Source of the DNA: Metarhizium brunneum
Lineage: Eukaryota; Ascomycota; Sordariomycetes; Hypocreales; Clavicipitaceae
Direction of reading: 5' to 3'
Length of the DNA stretch: 64,000 nt
Assembly (NCBI RefSeq): GCF_013426205.1
Contig: NC_089422.1
Location: forward strand, 1,116,001 to 1,180,000
Every line of letters starts with the position of its first letter. Position 1 is the stretch's first letter. A program made the translations under genes and the position numbers. The notes below the pieces were generated by a model. The model was not told where the DNA came from. It worked only from the letters and a program-made list of their open reading frames with translations, and ran no database searches. Of this stretch, positions 1 through 11,269 are shown in pieces.

Positions 1-637
1 CCTCATCGCCCTCATGTACTGGTCGTATGTGTACAGCACGAGACTGGGGACAAAGGAAGCGGCCTTGAGGATCCTTCAGGAGTCAACCCAGAGAGAAGGA
101 CCATGGGATGCCAGCCTTAGTCTGGGGTTTCTTTCTCGAGACACCAAGCCGCGCCTTCTCATTAGTTTTTGGAGGGAGCCGCAAGCTATTACGCACCCGG
201 CTATCCCTTGGCAATTAAGAGTCGTCGAGCATTGAAAGATGAGGAAGAGTTGGGGAATCGTGTGAGCTTAGATTGCGGACCAACCATGGCTTTCTCAAAT
301 AACAAAGCCTCCTGTGGCGAAAGTTCACCACGACCGCAGATTAGAGGATGCTGATTACGACCTTTACTGCCGTATGAAGCGTTGCTGGAACTTGGCATGC
401 CCGTTGGCGAGTGGGTGAATCTCCAGATGTCCTTTGTTCTCTGCTCCGCGGAATCTTCTGCCCCTTTCACAAGATTGCCCAACTTGCCTCTGGCTCTAGA
501 ATATACGCTGAAGACTATAGCCTCGGGTAATCAGGGAAGCCAGGACGACGAGAAAGTAGGAGTTGCGATCAAGTGCATTCTCTTTGTCTCTTCCATACTC
601 TACTAGGCAACATGCAACCACCTTGCCCACCCATCTC
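1..637. other. Left-edge spacer, no confident gene
   Basis: I recognise no gene here. A plus-strand frame is open from the window edge to a stop at 233-235, giving about 77 codons. It could be the 3' end of a gene that starts outside the window, but it shows no known motif. The rest is the likely 3' flank of the minus-strand oxidoreductase gene that ends at 638. Confidence 0.3.
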
Positions 638-1700
638 CTATAGCTTTTCGCCTTGCGAGCCACTCAGATGGCCCTTCTCCTCAAGATACGACTTGATAAT
701 CCCCTCGAGAGAGTCCGTCGAGGTCAGCCCAATCGTGTCATTGTCCCACTTGTCATACAGCGTGCCGCCAGCAGCCCATATTCGGCGCAGCGTGGCAATA
801 GTAGCGATCGGGTTCCCTGCCTCCCAGAATTCCGCCTCTGTCCGCTCCAGGGACTCCAACGGGATATATTTTACAGCAAACTTTCTGCCTAGCTGCTTCT
901 CAAATTCGGCCAGGACCTGGCTCGGAGTCACCACGAATGACGAGATTTTCAACGCCTTGCCGTACGATAGTTCGGGGTGACGGAGAGCTGCAACCACGGC
1001 TTTACCGGTGCTACAGAGCCATGTGTCAGTGTGCCTTGAAAAAGGGGGCGTGATGCCGACATGGGGATCAAGTGAGAAACATGACAGCGGTCAGCCGCAC
1101 TCACTCTTGCATGCTTGTAAACGCGATCCTGCCTTGTCCGTCGCCGATAAGAAAGGCCTCGCCCTTCTCAACCTTGAATCCGCCGATTTGATCCGAGCAC
1201 GTACCGCCATCCACCCACATTTCGAAATACGGACCGACGACAACATAAGTCACCTTCAGGCGCTTCGTGTGCTCCCGGATGTACTTGCGGATGGCCAGCT
1301 TCATCTGATGAGGTCGCTCTGTTGGGCTCTTGGAATTGTGCTCGATATCTGTGCCATACTCCGAGGGGAAGAACCACTGAACAGTTCCCGACTCTTCGGC
1401 CAGCCTGATGAGTTCTTTTTGCTGGTCAAGCACGGCTCGCCCGACGCAGCTTACAACCGTGTCAATGCCGCGGTATGCAGCGGCGACATCGGCAGCCTTG
1501 GTAATGTCGCCAGTTATTACCGATGCACCAGCGTCCTTCCAGCCATTTATAAGAGCTGCCTTGGACGAAACGGTGTTTTCGGACGTCAAGATTGTTACTT
1601 TGGCGTTGTTGGGCCTGGCGTGAAGGATGTTCTTGGTGATGAACTGGCCAATGTTGCCCGTGGCCCCAAGTATGAGGATTCTGGATGGTACTGTCGCCAT
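638..1700 (-). CDS. NmrA/isoflavone-reductase-like NAD(P)-dependent oxidoreductase
   Basis: Two exons (1700-1105 and 1010-638) join in frame to give about 322 residues. The N-terminus has the Rossmann dinucleotide-binding signature GATGNIG at about residue 12. Further on, the stretch FFPSEYG followed by KLAIRKYI matches the substrate loop and catalytic-lysine helix of the isoflavone reductase / phenylcoumaran benzylic ether reductase branch of the NmrA family. It is therefore probably a cytosolic NAD(P)H-dependent reductase of a phenolic substrate; an NmrA-like redox sensor is the alternative. The intron has donor GTGAGT and acceptor TGTAG. It lies 445 bases downstream of the phenylalanine ammonia-lyase gene on the same strand, which supports an aromatic or phenylpropanoid-type role, but this is inference. 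The exact substrate cannot be told. Confidence 0.85.
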
Positions 1701-2145
1701 TGTTAAGATGCTTCTTGCAAGTGGTTCACCCTCTCTTTCGCCGCCAATAATTCAGGACGACAGTTTCGACGGCTGAGAGAAGTTGATTGCGGGGATACAG
1801 TCTGTAGTGACGTGCTTATGCTGTCTGCCTGTGATTGGCCATGACTTGATCGTCGACGGCCAAGAACCGAGTGGGTATTGTAACACCCATCGTCGGGATG
1901 GGAAACGAGCTACAGACAGGGGGCCTAATTTACGGCTTGTGAGTTCAGGTGCCACTTTCGTACCGAGCAAGGATATAGGCCAGTTAAGAATCCTTAAATC
2001 TAAAGGTATAAGTACATATATTAAGTATTAATATAATAACTCAAGTACCTGGGGTTTTGAAGTCTATATAAAAATGTATTACACTTATTGCAGCCCTTAA
2101 ATAAAAAGTCAAGTACTTGTTAGGTATCGCGGAGAAGTGGGACCG
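1701..2145. other. Spacer with AT-rich tract
   Basis: This spacer separates the oxidoreductase start from the ammonia-lyase stop. Bases about 1975-2125 are strikingly AT-rich compared with the flanks and contain a TTTTTATATAGACTT-like tract (on the minus strand) and a CAAGTACCTGGGG stretch. Both resemble the interior of the inverted-repeat element at 51444-51651. No coding potential is seen. Confidence 0.4.
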
Positions 2146-4498
2146 CTACCTGACACAGTCAAAGGAATTTGTTGGGCCGCCGGCATGGTTTGGGGAGTCA
2201 TGGCAAGTCACCACCTCCGCCAAGCACTCCATGACCGTATCCATCATCTCCCCGGATCGAAGGGAGTCGTAGATTCGGCTCACGCAGTCCCCAATCAGGT
2301 ATCCATCGCTGAACGGAGTGAGTTCCGCGTCAATCTGCTCCCTTGTACGTTTCGCGCTCGCAACGGAAGGGTGGTCTGGCAGTCCGCGATTGAAAGGAAT
2401 CCCCAACGTGACCCGAACCAGTTCATATATTTTCTTGGAAGCATCGCAAAGATAGGAGGGGGTGTCGCATTTGGTCAACGCAGAGTGACGGATCTCGTCA
2501 AACTGACTCTGCATCAGGGCCTCTACACTTGTAACCCAAACAGGAATCATCGAGAATCCCGTCAGCAGCATTCCGGAGGATAAACTAGGCGATTTGGAGA
2601 GAAACGACATGAATACAGCCTGTGTTGACACCGCAATGTTACGGAAGCGACTGGTCGAGTCCTCGGCGGTTGTCTTCTTGAACTGATCGATGATATGTCT
2701 ACACGTCAACAACTTCAACTCAGCAAGGGAGTCATCAGGCAGAACCGCTGCGAAAAAACCCTCTACAAGCGGCGGCAGAACTGACTTCATTCCATCTTCA
2801 AATTGTACCTGCATGACCCGCAGATCAAGGGCTTGGCAAAGTGAATAGATGTAGGAAGCAGTCAACATCGAAAATGTGTCAATCGCCGTATGGGTATAGC
2901 GAGCCGAAAGGAGAGCCAGAGAGTTAATCGCCTGATTCGCCATTTCGGCGCTTTGCACGTGCGGTGCAACAGACTGGGCTAAAAAGCCCAACTCCGAGGT
3001 ATAGGCAGCCATGGCAATGTCGATGCCTGTCGACAGCATAAGCTACTCTACATGATCTTTTTGACGCAGGGTAAGGATATTATGGCGTACCTTTAAACGC
3101 ATACGAGACGCTAGGCTCATCAAATACCAGATTTGGAGGCAGCCCATTGCTCATGCTCGGGTTCATCATCTCGGTACATTGAGAAAAGAGCATCTTCCCC
3201 ATCATCTGCAACGCAGACCGGGCTTTATCCATGGCCAATGTCACCGTGGAGGCTTGAAAGTTTCCACCGTGAAGCACCCGGGCCGTTTGGACATCTATGA
3301 CGGGATTGTCCGTGGTTGAGTTTAGTTCTGTGGTGATGTGCTTATCCGCAAGCACTAGATCTTCTAGCAGTGGACCGATCCATTGAGCTGAGGTGCGTAT
3401 TGGGTAGCGATCCTGATATAGGTCATCCGAGTGCTCCATGCCGGTTACAGAAACCTGCTGTGTAGCAAGGCGAGAACCACGGAGAAAGCCCAAAATATTT
3501 CGCGCGGCTTCGATTTGACCAACGTGGGGGCGGACTTTGGCCAGGAAAGGATGGAAGCTTTCTGTGGTTCCGAGGAGAGCCTCTACAGCCATTGCCGTGA
3601 GGATCTGTGATAGAACAGTAAATTGGTGAACTTGATGCAAAGCTAAAGTCGCCACTGCAGCAGACACCGCCGTCCCATTCACCAGTCCCAGGGCTTCTTT
3701 GGGACCAAAGGTAATAGGGTCAAGCTGGAGCAGTGTCAGTGCTTGAGCGGCATTAACGAGTGTTCTAGAGTCACTCTGTCCCGTCCAAAGAAACAGTTTG
3801 GGATTGCCTTCTAAGACTCCTGCAATGTAGGAAAGAGGGCTGAGGTCTCCTGAGGCGGATATGCTGCCTCTTATGGGGACCAGCGGTATATAGTCTTCGT
3901 TAAGTAGTCGCTCCAGCATCTGGATGATTTGATATCTCACGGCCGAGTGTCCCCGAACCAGAGCATTGCATCGGACAGCTATTGCGGCTCGGACCCAGGC
4001 TTCGGGCATAGATGTAGAACTTGGGCCATGGCTCTGGTGCCCGGACAATACTCCGCACTGCTGCATCTGCATAAGTGCAACCTGGAGAGCAGCCGTGTCT
4101 GCAGAGCGAGTATTCGCGCTGCCTCCAAAACCAGTCCCAACGCCTGCATGATGGTTCAGCTAGCGACACGCCGTGGAAAGCGGCAACTTCTTACCGTAAA
4201 AGACCTGGCCTTGGTCCAGGAGCTCTTTTAGACAGTCAACACTTTCATTGACCTTGGCAATTGCTACAGGGGAATCATCGACCCTGGCCTTGTGGCCGTA
4301 ACTAAGGAACACGGCTGTCAGAATAGATGCTGCTCTGGTGGCAAGCTGCAAGACGGTCACCTACCGAGATATGGCGATGACATCTGCAATGGACAACGAT
4401 TCGCCATCCACAGGGACGGGGCTGCCATGGTCTCTGAGCAGAGACTTGAGCCGTTTCCAGGTGGCGAGTGTCAATCGCGTATGATGATCTACATGCAT
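2146..4498 (-). CDS. Phenylalanine ammonia-lyase (aromatic amino acid lyase)
   Basis: Four exons (4498-4365, 4301-4195, 4143-3091, 3026-2146) give 724 residues, full length for a fungal PAL. The enzyme removes ammonia from phenylalanine to give trans-cinnamate. The MIO cofactor triad is present as Ala177-Ser178-Gly179 within SISASGDLSPLSY. The catalytic Tyr loop is YGVGTGFGG (Tyr80). The inner-helix signature TTDNPVID and the fungal C-terminal domain are also present. At the substrate-selectivity position, yeast-type PAL/TAL enzymes have His-Gln; here the aligned pair is Met107-Gln108, which argues against strong tyrosine use. Start chosen at the first ATG (MHVDHHTRL), which leads directly into family-like sequence. 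The reductase gene lies downstream on the same strand. No frame damage is seen. Confidence 0.93.
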
Positions 4499-6316
4499 GG
4501 CGAATTGTGAGGCAGGTCTGTATGTATGTGACTCTGGGTTGGAGTAGGCGGTAACTAGAACTCGTTACTCAACAAGTGTCGGCAGAAAGAGTTCTGGCAT
4601 TAGAGAAGGTGTATATGGACATGGAGGGAGTAGCAAGGCCCGAATTATCTGGGAATGTGGTTCCGGCTTTGCTTGCCTGGCTTCAATGCCATTTAAACTC
4701 GTAGGCACATGCACATGTAAAGAAAGAGTCAAGTTGCAGGCGCGTTCGAGCCAAGAAAAGTCTGGTCGGGCCAACATTTGAACAGTGAACTGGCCAAATG
4801 CCAAGTATGAAGGGGCTGCCCACGGGCCACAATAGCTCACAATTGAATGGCCAAATATAACGGCACCCGGGTAAATACATGTATTGTCTATTCAGATCAT
4901 TGATGGCAAAACAGACCGCAGCAGTCGGTGCCACTACAAGGCGAGAGCGTACCGGCATCTACCGTTGACCCCTTCGCGCTTCTGTTGGTGAGTCTGATGC
5001 CGACCACAATGTCGGGGGAGACTGCTACCATAGCAGTTGACATTTGGGGACATGACATCTGGAGCTTCTGATAAAATTGGGCGTCTAGTTTGCGTTTTTG
5101 CGTAGTGCCATGGACCACGGCAGCCATCAATCGATCCTGGTAGGATCGACGAATCCCCCATCCTCCGGTCTGCCGGGCGAGTGCCATTCAAGGATCAAGG
5201 ATCAGTGCCGTCACATCCCCAACCTTGTCTTCATCTGACATGATTCCAGCAGGCAGCGTAACAGAGCAACTTCAAGTTCCATCAACAACTCGGTCTCTCG
5301 CCCCATTCGCTCCTTCTTCTACTCCATCATCGCTGACGCTCCATTCAGCTCGCGGGACGTCAACCACAACCGTTTTGCCATTGTCCTCAATTCCAGAACC
5401 GTTACATTAATGCGGGGTGACGAAACGGTTGGCTGTCCTTGGCTGCCCGCCTGCATCTCATAAAACCCTGGCGCCTCTTGTTGTGATTAATTTGATCGGA
5501 TGGACGGCCCGCCTATTTTAATCCCATGTCGATGGCCGCTTCTGGAATAAACCTGTCTGATGCGTCATCTCTCCATGCTGCCCGCCCATCTACATCACAC
5601 CACGAATACAAGAGAGACAATTTTCTGAGACTTGGACAGAGGGCTGCCCATGCGCCTCAGTTGATGGAACATGTCGACGCGACGTGGTAGCGTTTTGTCT
5701 GCGCCGAGTTGTTGGAATGCCAACCATCCCAGACATGTCTTTCCCTTTAAGCAATCGGTTGGTTACCATAGCGCTCAGGCTGGGCAGCGCCGTCTCGCCA
5801 AGATGGTATTCATGACGCGCAAGGCGTGCTCTGAAGTACATCCCAAGTGTCTTGAGCGCCAAATATCTGATGGAGAAGATTGAATCCTAATCCTACGCTC
5901 GCACTTTTGTACAGTGGCAGTGGCCGCAGGAATACATATGTGCTCCTTTGCAGGCAAATGACCGCGATTGCCGCAGTGATGGAGAATTATGCTGATGAAT
6001 AGCACTTTGGATCACTTCAGCAGGGCTCTCTAGAGATTGTATATTCCCAAGTGACTGAGGCCCCCTGTTGGGCTTGTGAATACCAGCGGTGCTGAGAGTG
6101 CTGAGGCAGCTATTTTGCGCAAAGTTTGGTATTAGTCTTTTCGAAACAATAATTAGTAAAGCAATAAAAAAGGAAGAGGGTATGCATATCTCATTTCAAG
6201 TAATATCTGCGCATCAAACAGACAGAAAGGAGCCTTCGGCACGGCTGATTGTGAAAATGCCTACCAGATTTGCTCAAAAACCTCGAAGCCGATAGAAACG
6301 GGTCGATAGTATATTC
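4499..6316. other. 1.8 kb spacer, PAL upstream region
   Basis: This holds the promoter side of the ammonia-lyase gene and the 3' flank of the kinase gene. Several short open frames occur on both strands, but none has a recognisable motif or a plausible exon partner. I see no gene. Confidence 0.5.
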
Positions 6317-7246
6317 CTATCTACGAACCGTAGTCCAAGCATCAGAGCCATCACCACCATCCAAGCCATTGCAGTCGTGTTCATCAACTAGACCTATAGC
6401 CTTATCTGAAACCGAAGCTTGGCAAATGATGACTCGATTCACCTGGTGTGCATCCGTCATGATGCGTTTCGCCCACTGCCATTTCGTACGCATAGCCCCG
6501 GTAACATCGTCCACACCAGAGGCCGCATCGTCGTCATACGTTGCACTGTCCCCTGATTCACTGAAATGTAATTGCCGTATGAGAACCGCGTCCGCGTACT
6601 GTTTCGGATCTTGTGTAAAAATGCCAGGAACGTCCGTGACAAATACGCATCGTCGCACGCCAGGCAGATGCGTCGCTAATTCATGCATGAGAGCATCACC
6701 CGACAGGATTGTAGCCCCCCATGCGTGATCCAGGACGGCGTCGCCAAATAACACGGGAACAAACCCCTGCGTCAGCAGATTCGTCACCCGGGTTATCAAT
6801 CGACGGCTTCCCTCCTGCGTCAAAACTCCTTGATCCGTCTCAACCGTGTCATAGGTGGACACTGATAGAACTGGCAGTCTTCCCCGGTCCTGCAACAGTT
6901 GCAGAATATGATGGTGCAGTTGCAATACGCGTTGCCGTGTCAGTGCCATGCCAAACTTGACTTCATCACGCCGTTCCTCTTCTTGTCGCGTATGGCCATC
7001 CCGTTTGTCCTCGGTCGCTCCTGTTGGGCTCAACCAACCTGCTTTGACATTGTACTTCTTGGCCGGAGGGTGTCCAAAGCTTCCAGCTCCATGAATCAGA
7101 ATCAAACGTCTTCCCAATGGTCTCAGTTTATCTTGATAGACTTGAACTACCTTATCCACCAGGCCATGAATGTTTGGGGAAAGGGTGTCGGCGAGGGACT
7201 TGTCTGTAATGGCAGCGCCGCCGAGTTTAACTACGACAGTTTCCAT
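6317..7246 (-). CDS. Isopentenyl phosphate kinase (amino acid kinase fold)
   Basis: A single exon of 309 residues from the ATG at 7246. The protein has the IPK features in order: VVVKLGGAAITDK at the N-terminus; HGAGSFGHPPAKKY at residues 52-65, whose second His (59) aligns with the catalytic His that separates IPKs from other amino acid kinases; FGDAVLDHAWGATILSGD in the middle; VTDVPGIFTQDP; and DVTGAMRTKW near the end. IPK phosphorylates isopentenyl monophosphate to isopentenyl diphosphate, a side entry into isoprenoid synthesis. The frame is open 34 codons further upstream to another ATG at 7348; the chosen start fits the family. A tail of about 25 residues after the fold is unusual. It could supply a prenyl donor to its aromatic-pathway neighbours (speculative). 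Confidence 0.88.
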   Translation of the reverse strand: METVVVKLGGAAITDKSLADTLSPNIHGLVDKVVQVYQDKLRPLGRRLILIHGAGSFGHPPAKKYNVKAGWLSPTGATEDKRDGHTRQEEERRDEVKFGMALTRQRVLQLHHHILQLLQDRGRLPVLSVSTYDTVETDQGVLTQEGSRRLITRVTNLLTQGFVPVLFGDAVLDHAWGATILSGDALMHELATHLPGVRRCVFVTDVPGIFTQDPKQYADAVLIRQLHFSESGDSATYDDDAASGVDDVTGAMRTKWQWAKRIMTDAHQVNRVIICQASVSDKAIGLVDEHDCNGLDGGDGSDAWTTVRR

Positions 7247-8119
7247 TGCAACAGGGCGGAAACCCGTGCCTGTGATAGAATGTGAAAAGCGAGGTGGTAG
7301 ATAAAAAGTCAAAACGACGAAAGCGAGACGGCAATCAGGAACAGACAAGGGACGCTGAATATGCGTTTTTTGTGTTCTCGCACGTGATTGTTGGTGTAAC
7401 GGTCTCTATTTCTCAGCATTAACCCCGTTTCTAATCACAAATGGCTTTGAAAACGTGTCTGGCATTTGTTGTGCAAAAGTTTACGAATTCGTTAGTGTAA
7501 GCAAACAATTATTTCAACGATAATTATCATGATAAAGAAGACGAAACGCTCTTTCATGACTTAAGCGAGCGACATAAAGTGGATCCATGACAACTCTCGC
7601 GAGCCTCGCCGTTGGAATTTCTACTCACTGCCATCCCCTCGATGCATAATAGTTTTTGTCCTGATCAAACAATTTCGTGACGGCAGATGTCCAGAAGCAT
7701 TTTGAAAAGGCATTGAAGCAGCATGGCAATGGAACCCCAGCATCCAAACGATTCCTATCGTTGGCCCTCCATGGCCTTTAGTGGCCATCTAGAAGATCCG
7801 GCAGATTGACGATCAATCTCAATCGTGATTGCACAAATTTGAAAGTCATCCTGTTATGGTCCGAGTGTAATACCAAGAACTCACCAGGCAAATCATCACC
7901 CTCTATCAACGTCATCGCACCTTTGCAATATTTCTGTACTTGCAGTCCATCCCGTTCCAAGCTACAAACGACAGTTTCACGGCATATCTTACTGTAACTA
8001 GGGTGTGAGGGTGCAATGGCAACAATACAAATCAACCAGGTAAACTGCTGTGCTTCGGAAAAATGTCCAGAATGGACCTCTCATGCTCATTGCCATTTTT
8101 TCAAGGGAATGACGAAGGC
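7247..8119. other. Spacer upstream of the kinase gene
   Basis: Non-coding to my reading. It contains the kinase promoter side; the stretch 7490-7545 is AT-rich. No repeat or RNA gene was recognised. Confidence 0.45.
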
Positions 8120-8530
8120 CTAGGCCTCGACTTTTGGCAAAGTCGTTAAACCATCAATACGCTTCCGCTGATCGCCCGAGTCCATGTCACGACAACGCTC
8201 ATTATCGTCTTCCGACTGTCCTGTGAAACCAAACACGGCCTCACCGGTGCAATTCATCTCGTTCCTCACGAACTTTGCGTCCTGGTTGTACCAAGCTTCG
8301 CGTTCTGCACAGAACACCCACCCGTACTCCGTATACTGACACACAATCTCCTCAACCGCGGCCCGAGCAACATGTTCTTCGGACTACCAGACGACCTAGT
8401 ACAGGCTATGCAGAAAATTCGGGTCCATTGGGTAAAACCTCCGATATGCGAAGTCAAGCACAACCCTCCCGCCATGTTGTGTCAGCTTCGTCCAGAGAAA
8501 ACCAGCAGCCGGTCGGCGTCTCCTGGCCAT
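8120..8530 (-). pseudogene. Broken gene relic with two in-frame stops
   Basis: One minus-strand frame reads as protein-like sequence (rich in W, Y, C, F and charged residues) from 8530 to a stop at 8120-8122. It is interrupted by TAG at 8396-8398 and TAG at 8384-8386. Both sit where a CAG (Gln) codon would read naturally, so each is a C-to-T change in a CpA context. After the second stop the frame runs on through EEIVCQYTEYGWVFCAE to the end. Upstream, protein-like sequence (APDEWPGDADRLLVFSG) continues in a different frame, which suggests a frameshift near 8490. The 12-base gap between the stops is too short for an intron. The family is not recognised. A chance open frame cannot be excluded. 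Confidence 0.4.
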
Positions 8531-8973
8531 TCATCGGGCGCTCTCATGCGCCACGCGCTGGCTCAGCTACCACCAGATCAATGAACGAGACACTTTGGGA
8601 AAGCTGAAGAGTCAGGAATGTGACAAGCCACTTCGGGCGGAGTCAGCTTACAGCATGCGGTGTAGACGATTGGCAGGAAGACGTGCTGACAATTGTTCAT
8701 CACAATCAATTTCTGCCATGGCTGGAGTCAACCTCGGTGTCGTTTGCCTCTGTGCAACAGCCAATTTACTACTTTTGGTGTTTTGTGGCTGGTCCGGTAC
8801 GCATTGGGCTGACTTACACTTCACGGCTGAACCGAACCCCGGGTCCAGGTTGCGAGCACCTCAAGAAACGATATATTGACGATATCCCATCTCACAATTT
8901 CCATCATGTCGAGCAGCATTGTAAAAGCATTACTATATAATTACTTCAACAGAAACATCCGTCTCATAGCATC
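8531..8973. other. Spacer before DUF2235 gene
   Basis: Promoter side of the DUF2235 gene. A plus-strand frame at 8620-8940 is open for 106 codons but has no recognised motif, and it ends just before the next gene. The relic gene may extend into this stretch on the minus strand. Confidence 0.4.
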
Positions 8974-10628
8974 ATGAGCGCCGAATGCCACGCATGCACG
9001 TCGGTGGCATTCTCCGGCAACATCAAGAAGCGGCTCATTGTGTGCTGCGACGGCACCTTCAATGGCGTCGATAAAGGAACCGACGACTACTCTAGTAATG
9101 TCGCTCGTTTGTGCCGTGTGATTTCCAACATCGGCATTTCCAAGACTGGTGAAAAGATACCACAGGTGGTATACTACCAGTCCGGTGTTGGTACAGGCTC
9201 CTTGACATATGTCGACAAAGCTCGCCAAGGTACGTCAAGACAGTCTCCATGTCAGTACATCGTCTAATCGCGCTGCAGGTGCCTTTGGCGGGAGTCTCGC
9301 AGAAAACGTCTGCGGGGCGTACAACTACCTCTCAAACAACTGGGGGCCAGGAGACGAAATATTCATCTTTGGCTTCTCCCGGGGCGCTTACACGGCCCGC
9401 TCTCTGGCCGGTATCATCTGCCAAGTAGGCCTCCTCACGCCGCTGCTCATGGACAACTTCTTTGAGATATACAGCGCGTACAAAAATAGAGGAAATCAGG
9501 CCTTCGACGAGACGACGTGGGCAAATCAGCCTCTCGTCCCAGGCGAGCTCGGCACCGTTCCTCCGCGAGACGGTGTGCCGCCTCCCTCCTACGGCACTCG
9601 CCTCCAACACCTCCGCAAAGTTGCCCATTTGCATGTCAATATCAAGGTAGTCGGAGTATGGGACACAGTTGGTAGTGTCGGCGGGCCGAACTGGTTTGGC
9701 CAGGCCGGAGAGGACACCACGTTTCATTCCACAAAGCTCAGTCCAAGTAAGCACGACTCACGCTCATCCTGCTCGTGTTAAATTCAGTAAAGAGGGGCAA
9801 AATATGCTAATCCCGTCCGTTTCAGAGATTGAGAATGCCTTCCACGCACTCGCACTAGACGAAAGCCGTGGAAATTTCCCCCCTACCTTGTGGCATATTG
9901 ACTCGACGTGTATGCAAGAAGACGGTAAAACACCCAAGGTGAACCTCAAGCAGTGTTGGTTCCCGGGCTATCACTCCGATGTAGGGGGTCACAGCCAAGG
10001 TTCAGTCGACACAAACAGCGTCGACGAAATCGCCTTCTCCTGGATGTGCGACCAGCTCTTTGGGCTCCTGCAACTTAGCAGCACCGCTTTGCAGAAGTAC
10101 ATTCTCTTGAGGATAGGCGATTCTGGAATTGACACGAAAAACAAGAATATTCGTAACTTGTCTGCCGAATGGAAGGCCATTGCATGGAGCAACGGTGAGC
10201 TCGAAAACACAAACTCCTTCACGAGCTTGTGGTGGCTGCCGTCGCTAGTGTCCACGGCCAAGCCCGCCTATCATCGAATCCCGGGCGAGACAAAGGCGTA
10301 TGAAAAAATCGGCAGCGAGAAGAAGAGTATTCCGTGGAGGCAGTTTAACGAGGAAGTCCACCCCAGTGTGATCCATCGAGTCAAGAACAGAAAAGGCTAC
10401 ATGCCGGGCCCGTTTTCAAGGGGTTGGAAGTACGTGGAATCAACAAATGGTGCTCGCGCATATTGGGTCAAGGGATCTGGTGAAGACGCCATTGTTTTGA
10501 ATGAGTACCTTATCCCGAAGCTCGGGGAATTTGACAAATCCGTGGGTAATGACCACTGGCAGAGTAGCTTGGAGCGTACATTTGCTCCCAAAGATGTTGT
10601 TGACAAGCAGGACGCTGTACAGCGATAG
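8974..10628 (+). CDS. DUF2235 alpha/beta-hydrolase (Tle1/T6SS-phospholipase-like domain)
   Basis: Three exons (8974-9229, 9279-9746, 9826-10628) give 508 residues. The N-terminus has KKRLIVCCDGTFNG, the hallmark opening of the DUF2235 family. The nucleophile elbow is GFSRGAYTARS in exon 2, and WFPGYHSDVGGH in exon 3 carries the conserved acid/His region. WDTVGSVGGP lies between them, as is usual in the family. The fungal members are uncharacterised; bacterial relatives are phospholipases, so hydrolysis of a lipid ester is a reasonable but untested guess. No signal peptide or membrane segment is evident, so it is probably cytosolic. The introns are short with canonical GT-AG ends. The gene is transcribed away from the kinase gene. 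Confidence 0.9.
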
Positions 10629-11269
10629 TTCCTTTTGTATGTTGACCGCGACAGTTATTCTACTTTGGAATGAATTTGGTACCTAGCATTCACATGCTTT
10701 CTTGAATGAACATGTACGCATGTTTTTACAGATGCATACATGGTTATCTCCGGGTGTGCACTAGAAGATGAGAGATAATACTATCCTGAGTGATAAGTTT
10801 GTGTCGAAACAAACCGCTACCTCTTCCCGTGACGTCAGATCGACAATGAAGAACGTCCAAATTAGAGAAACAAACATCTCGTGCCCTAGAAGTGACACAA
10901 AAGCCCAACCTTTAGCGCAAGGAACAGCATTCAATGTGAAAGGAGGCACCGCTGTGTTGCGCCTTATGGGAACGGGTATGATGATCTTGGTACGGTTTCA
11001 CAGAGAAAAGTGTACGGTCGTTACAAGAAAAGTCACTAGATATCACATTATCATAATCTATAAACAAAAGCGCTAGCACCATGGTCCCTCAATGCTCACA
11101 TCCATCAACACATGAATTATTGTTGAACGCCACCCACGCTATGCAGAAATACCGATCTATCTCGTCAAATAAAAAGGATCTGACAGGAGATAGAGGCCTT
11201 TTGAAGCATTATCAATTCTCGTGTGTCTCCATCACAAACACCAACAGTGCGTTCCACACCTAACATGCT
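10629..11269. other. Convergent 3' spacer
   Basis: Lies between the DUF2235 stop and the SUMO-protease stop. It should contain both 3' untranslated regions. No gene or repeat is seen. Confidence 0.5.

Noticed and set aside
2..235. Open plus-strand frame from the window edge, about 77 codons
   Set aside because: No motif, low support and no splice partner. Kept only as a possible 3' end of a gene outside the window.
8620..8940. 106-codon plus-strand frame with protein-like composition
   Set aside because: It has no recognised motif, and the minus-strand relic next to it is the better explanation of the local pattern.
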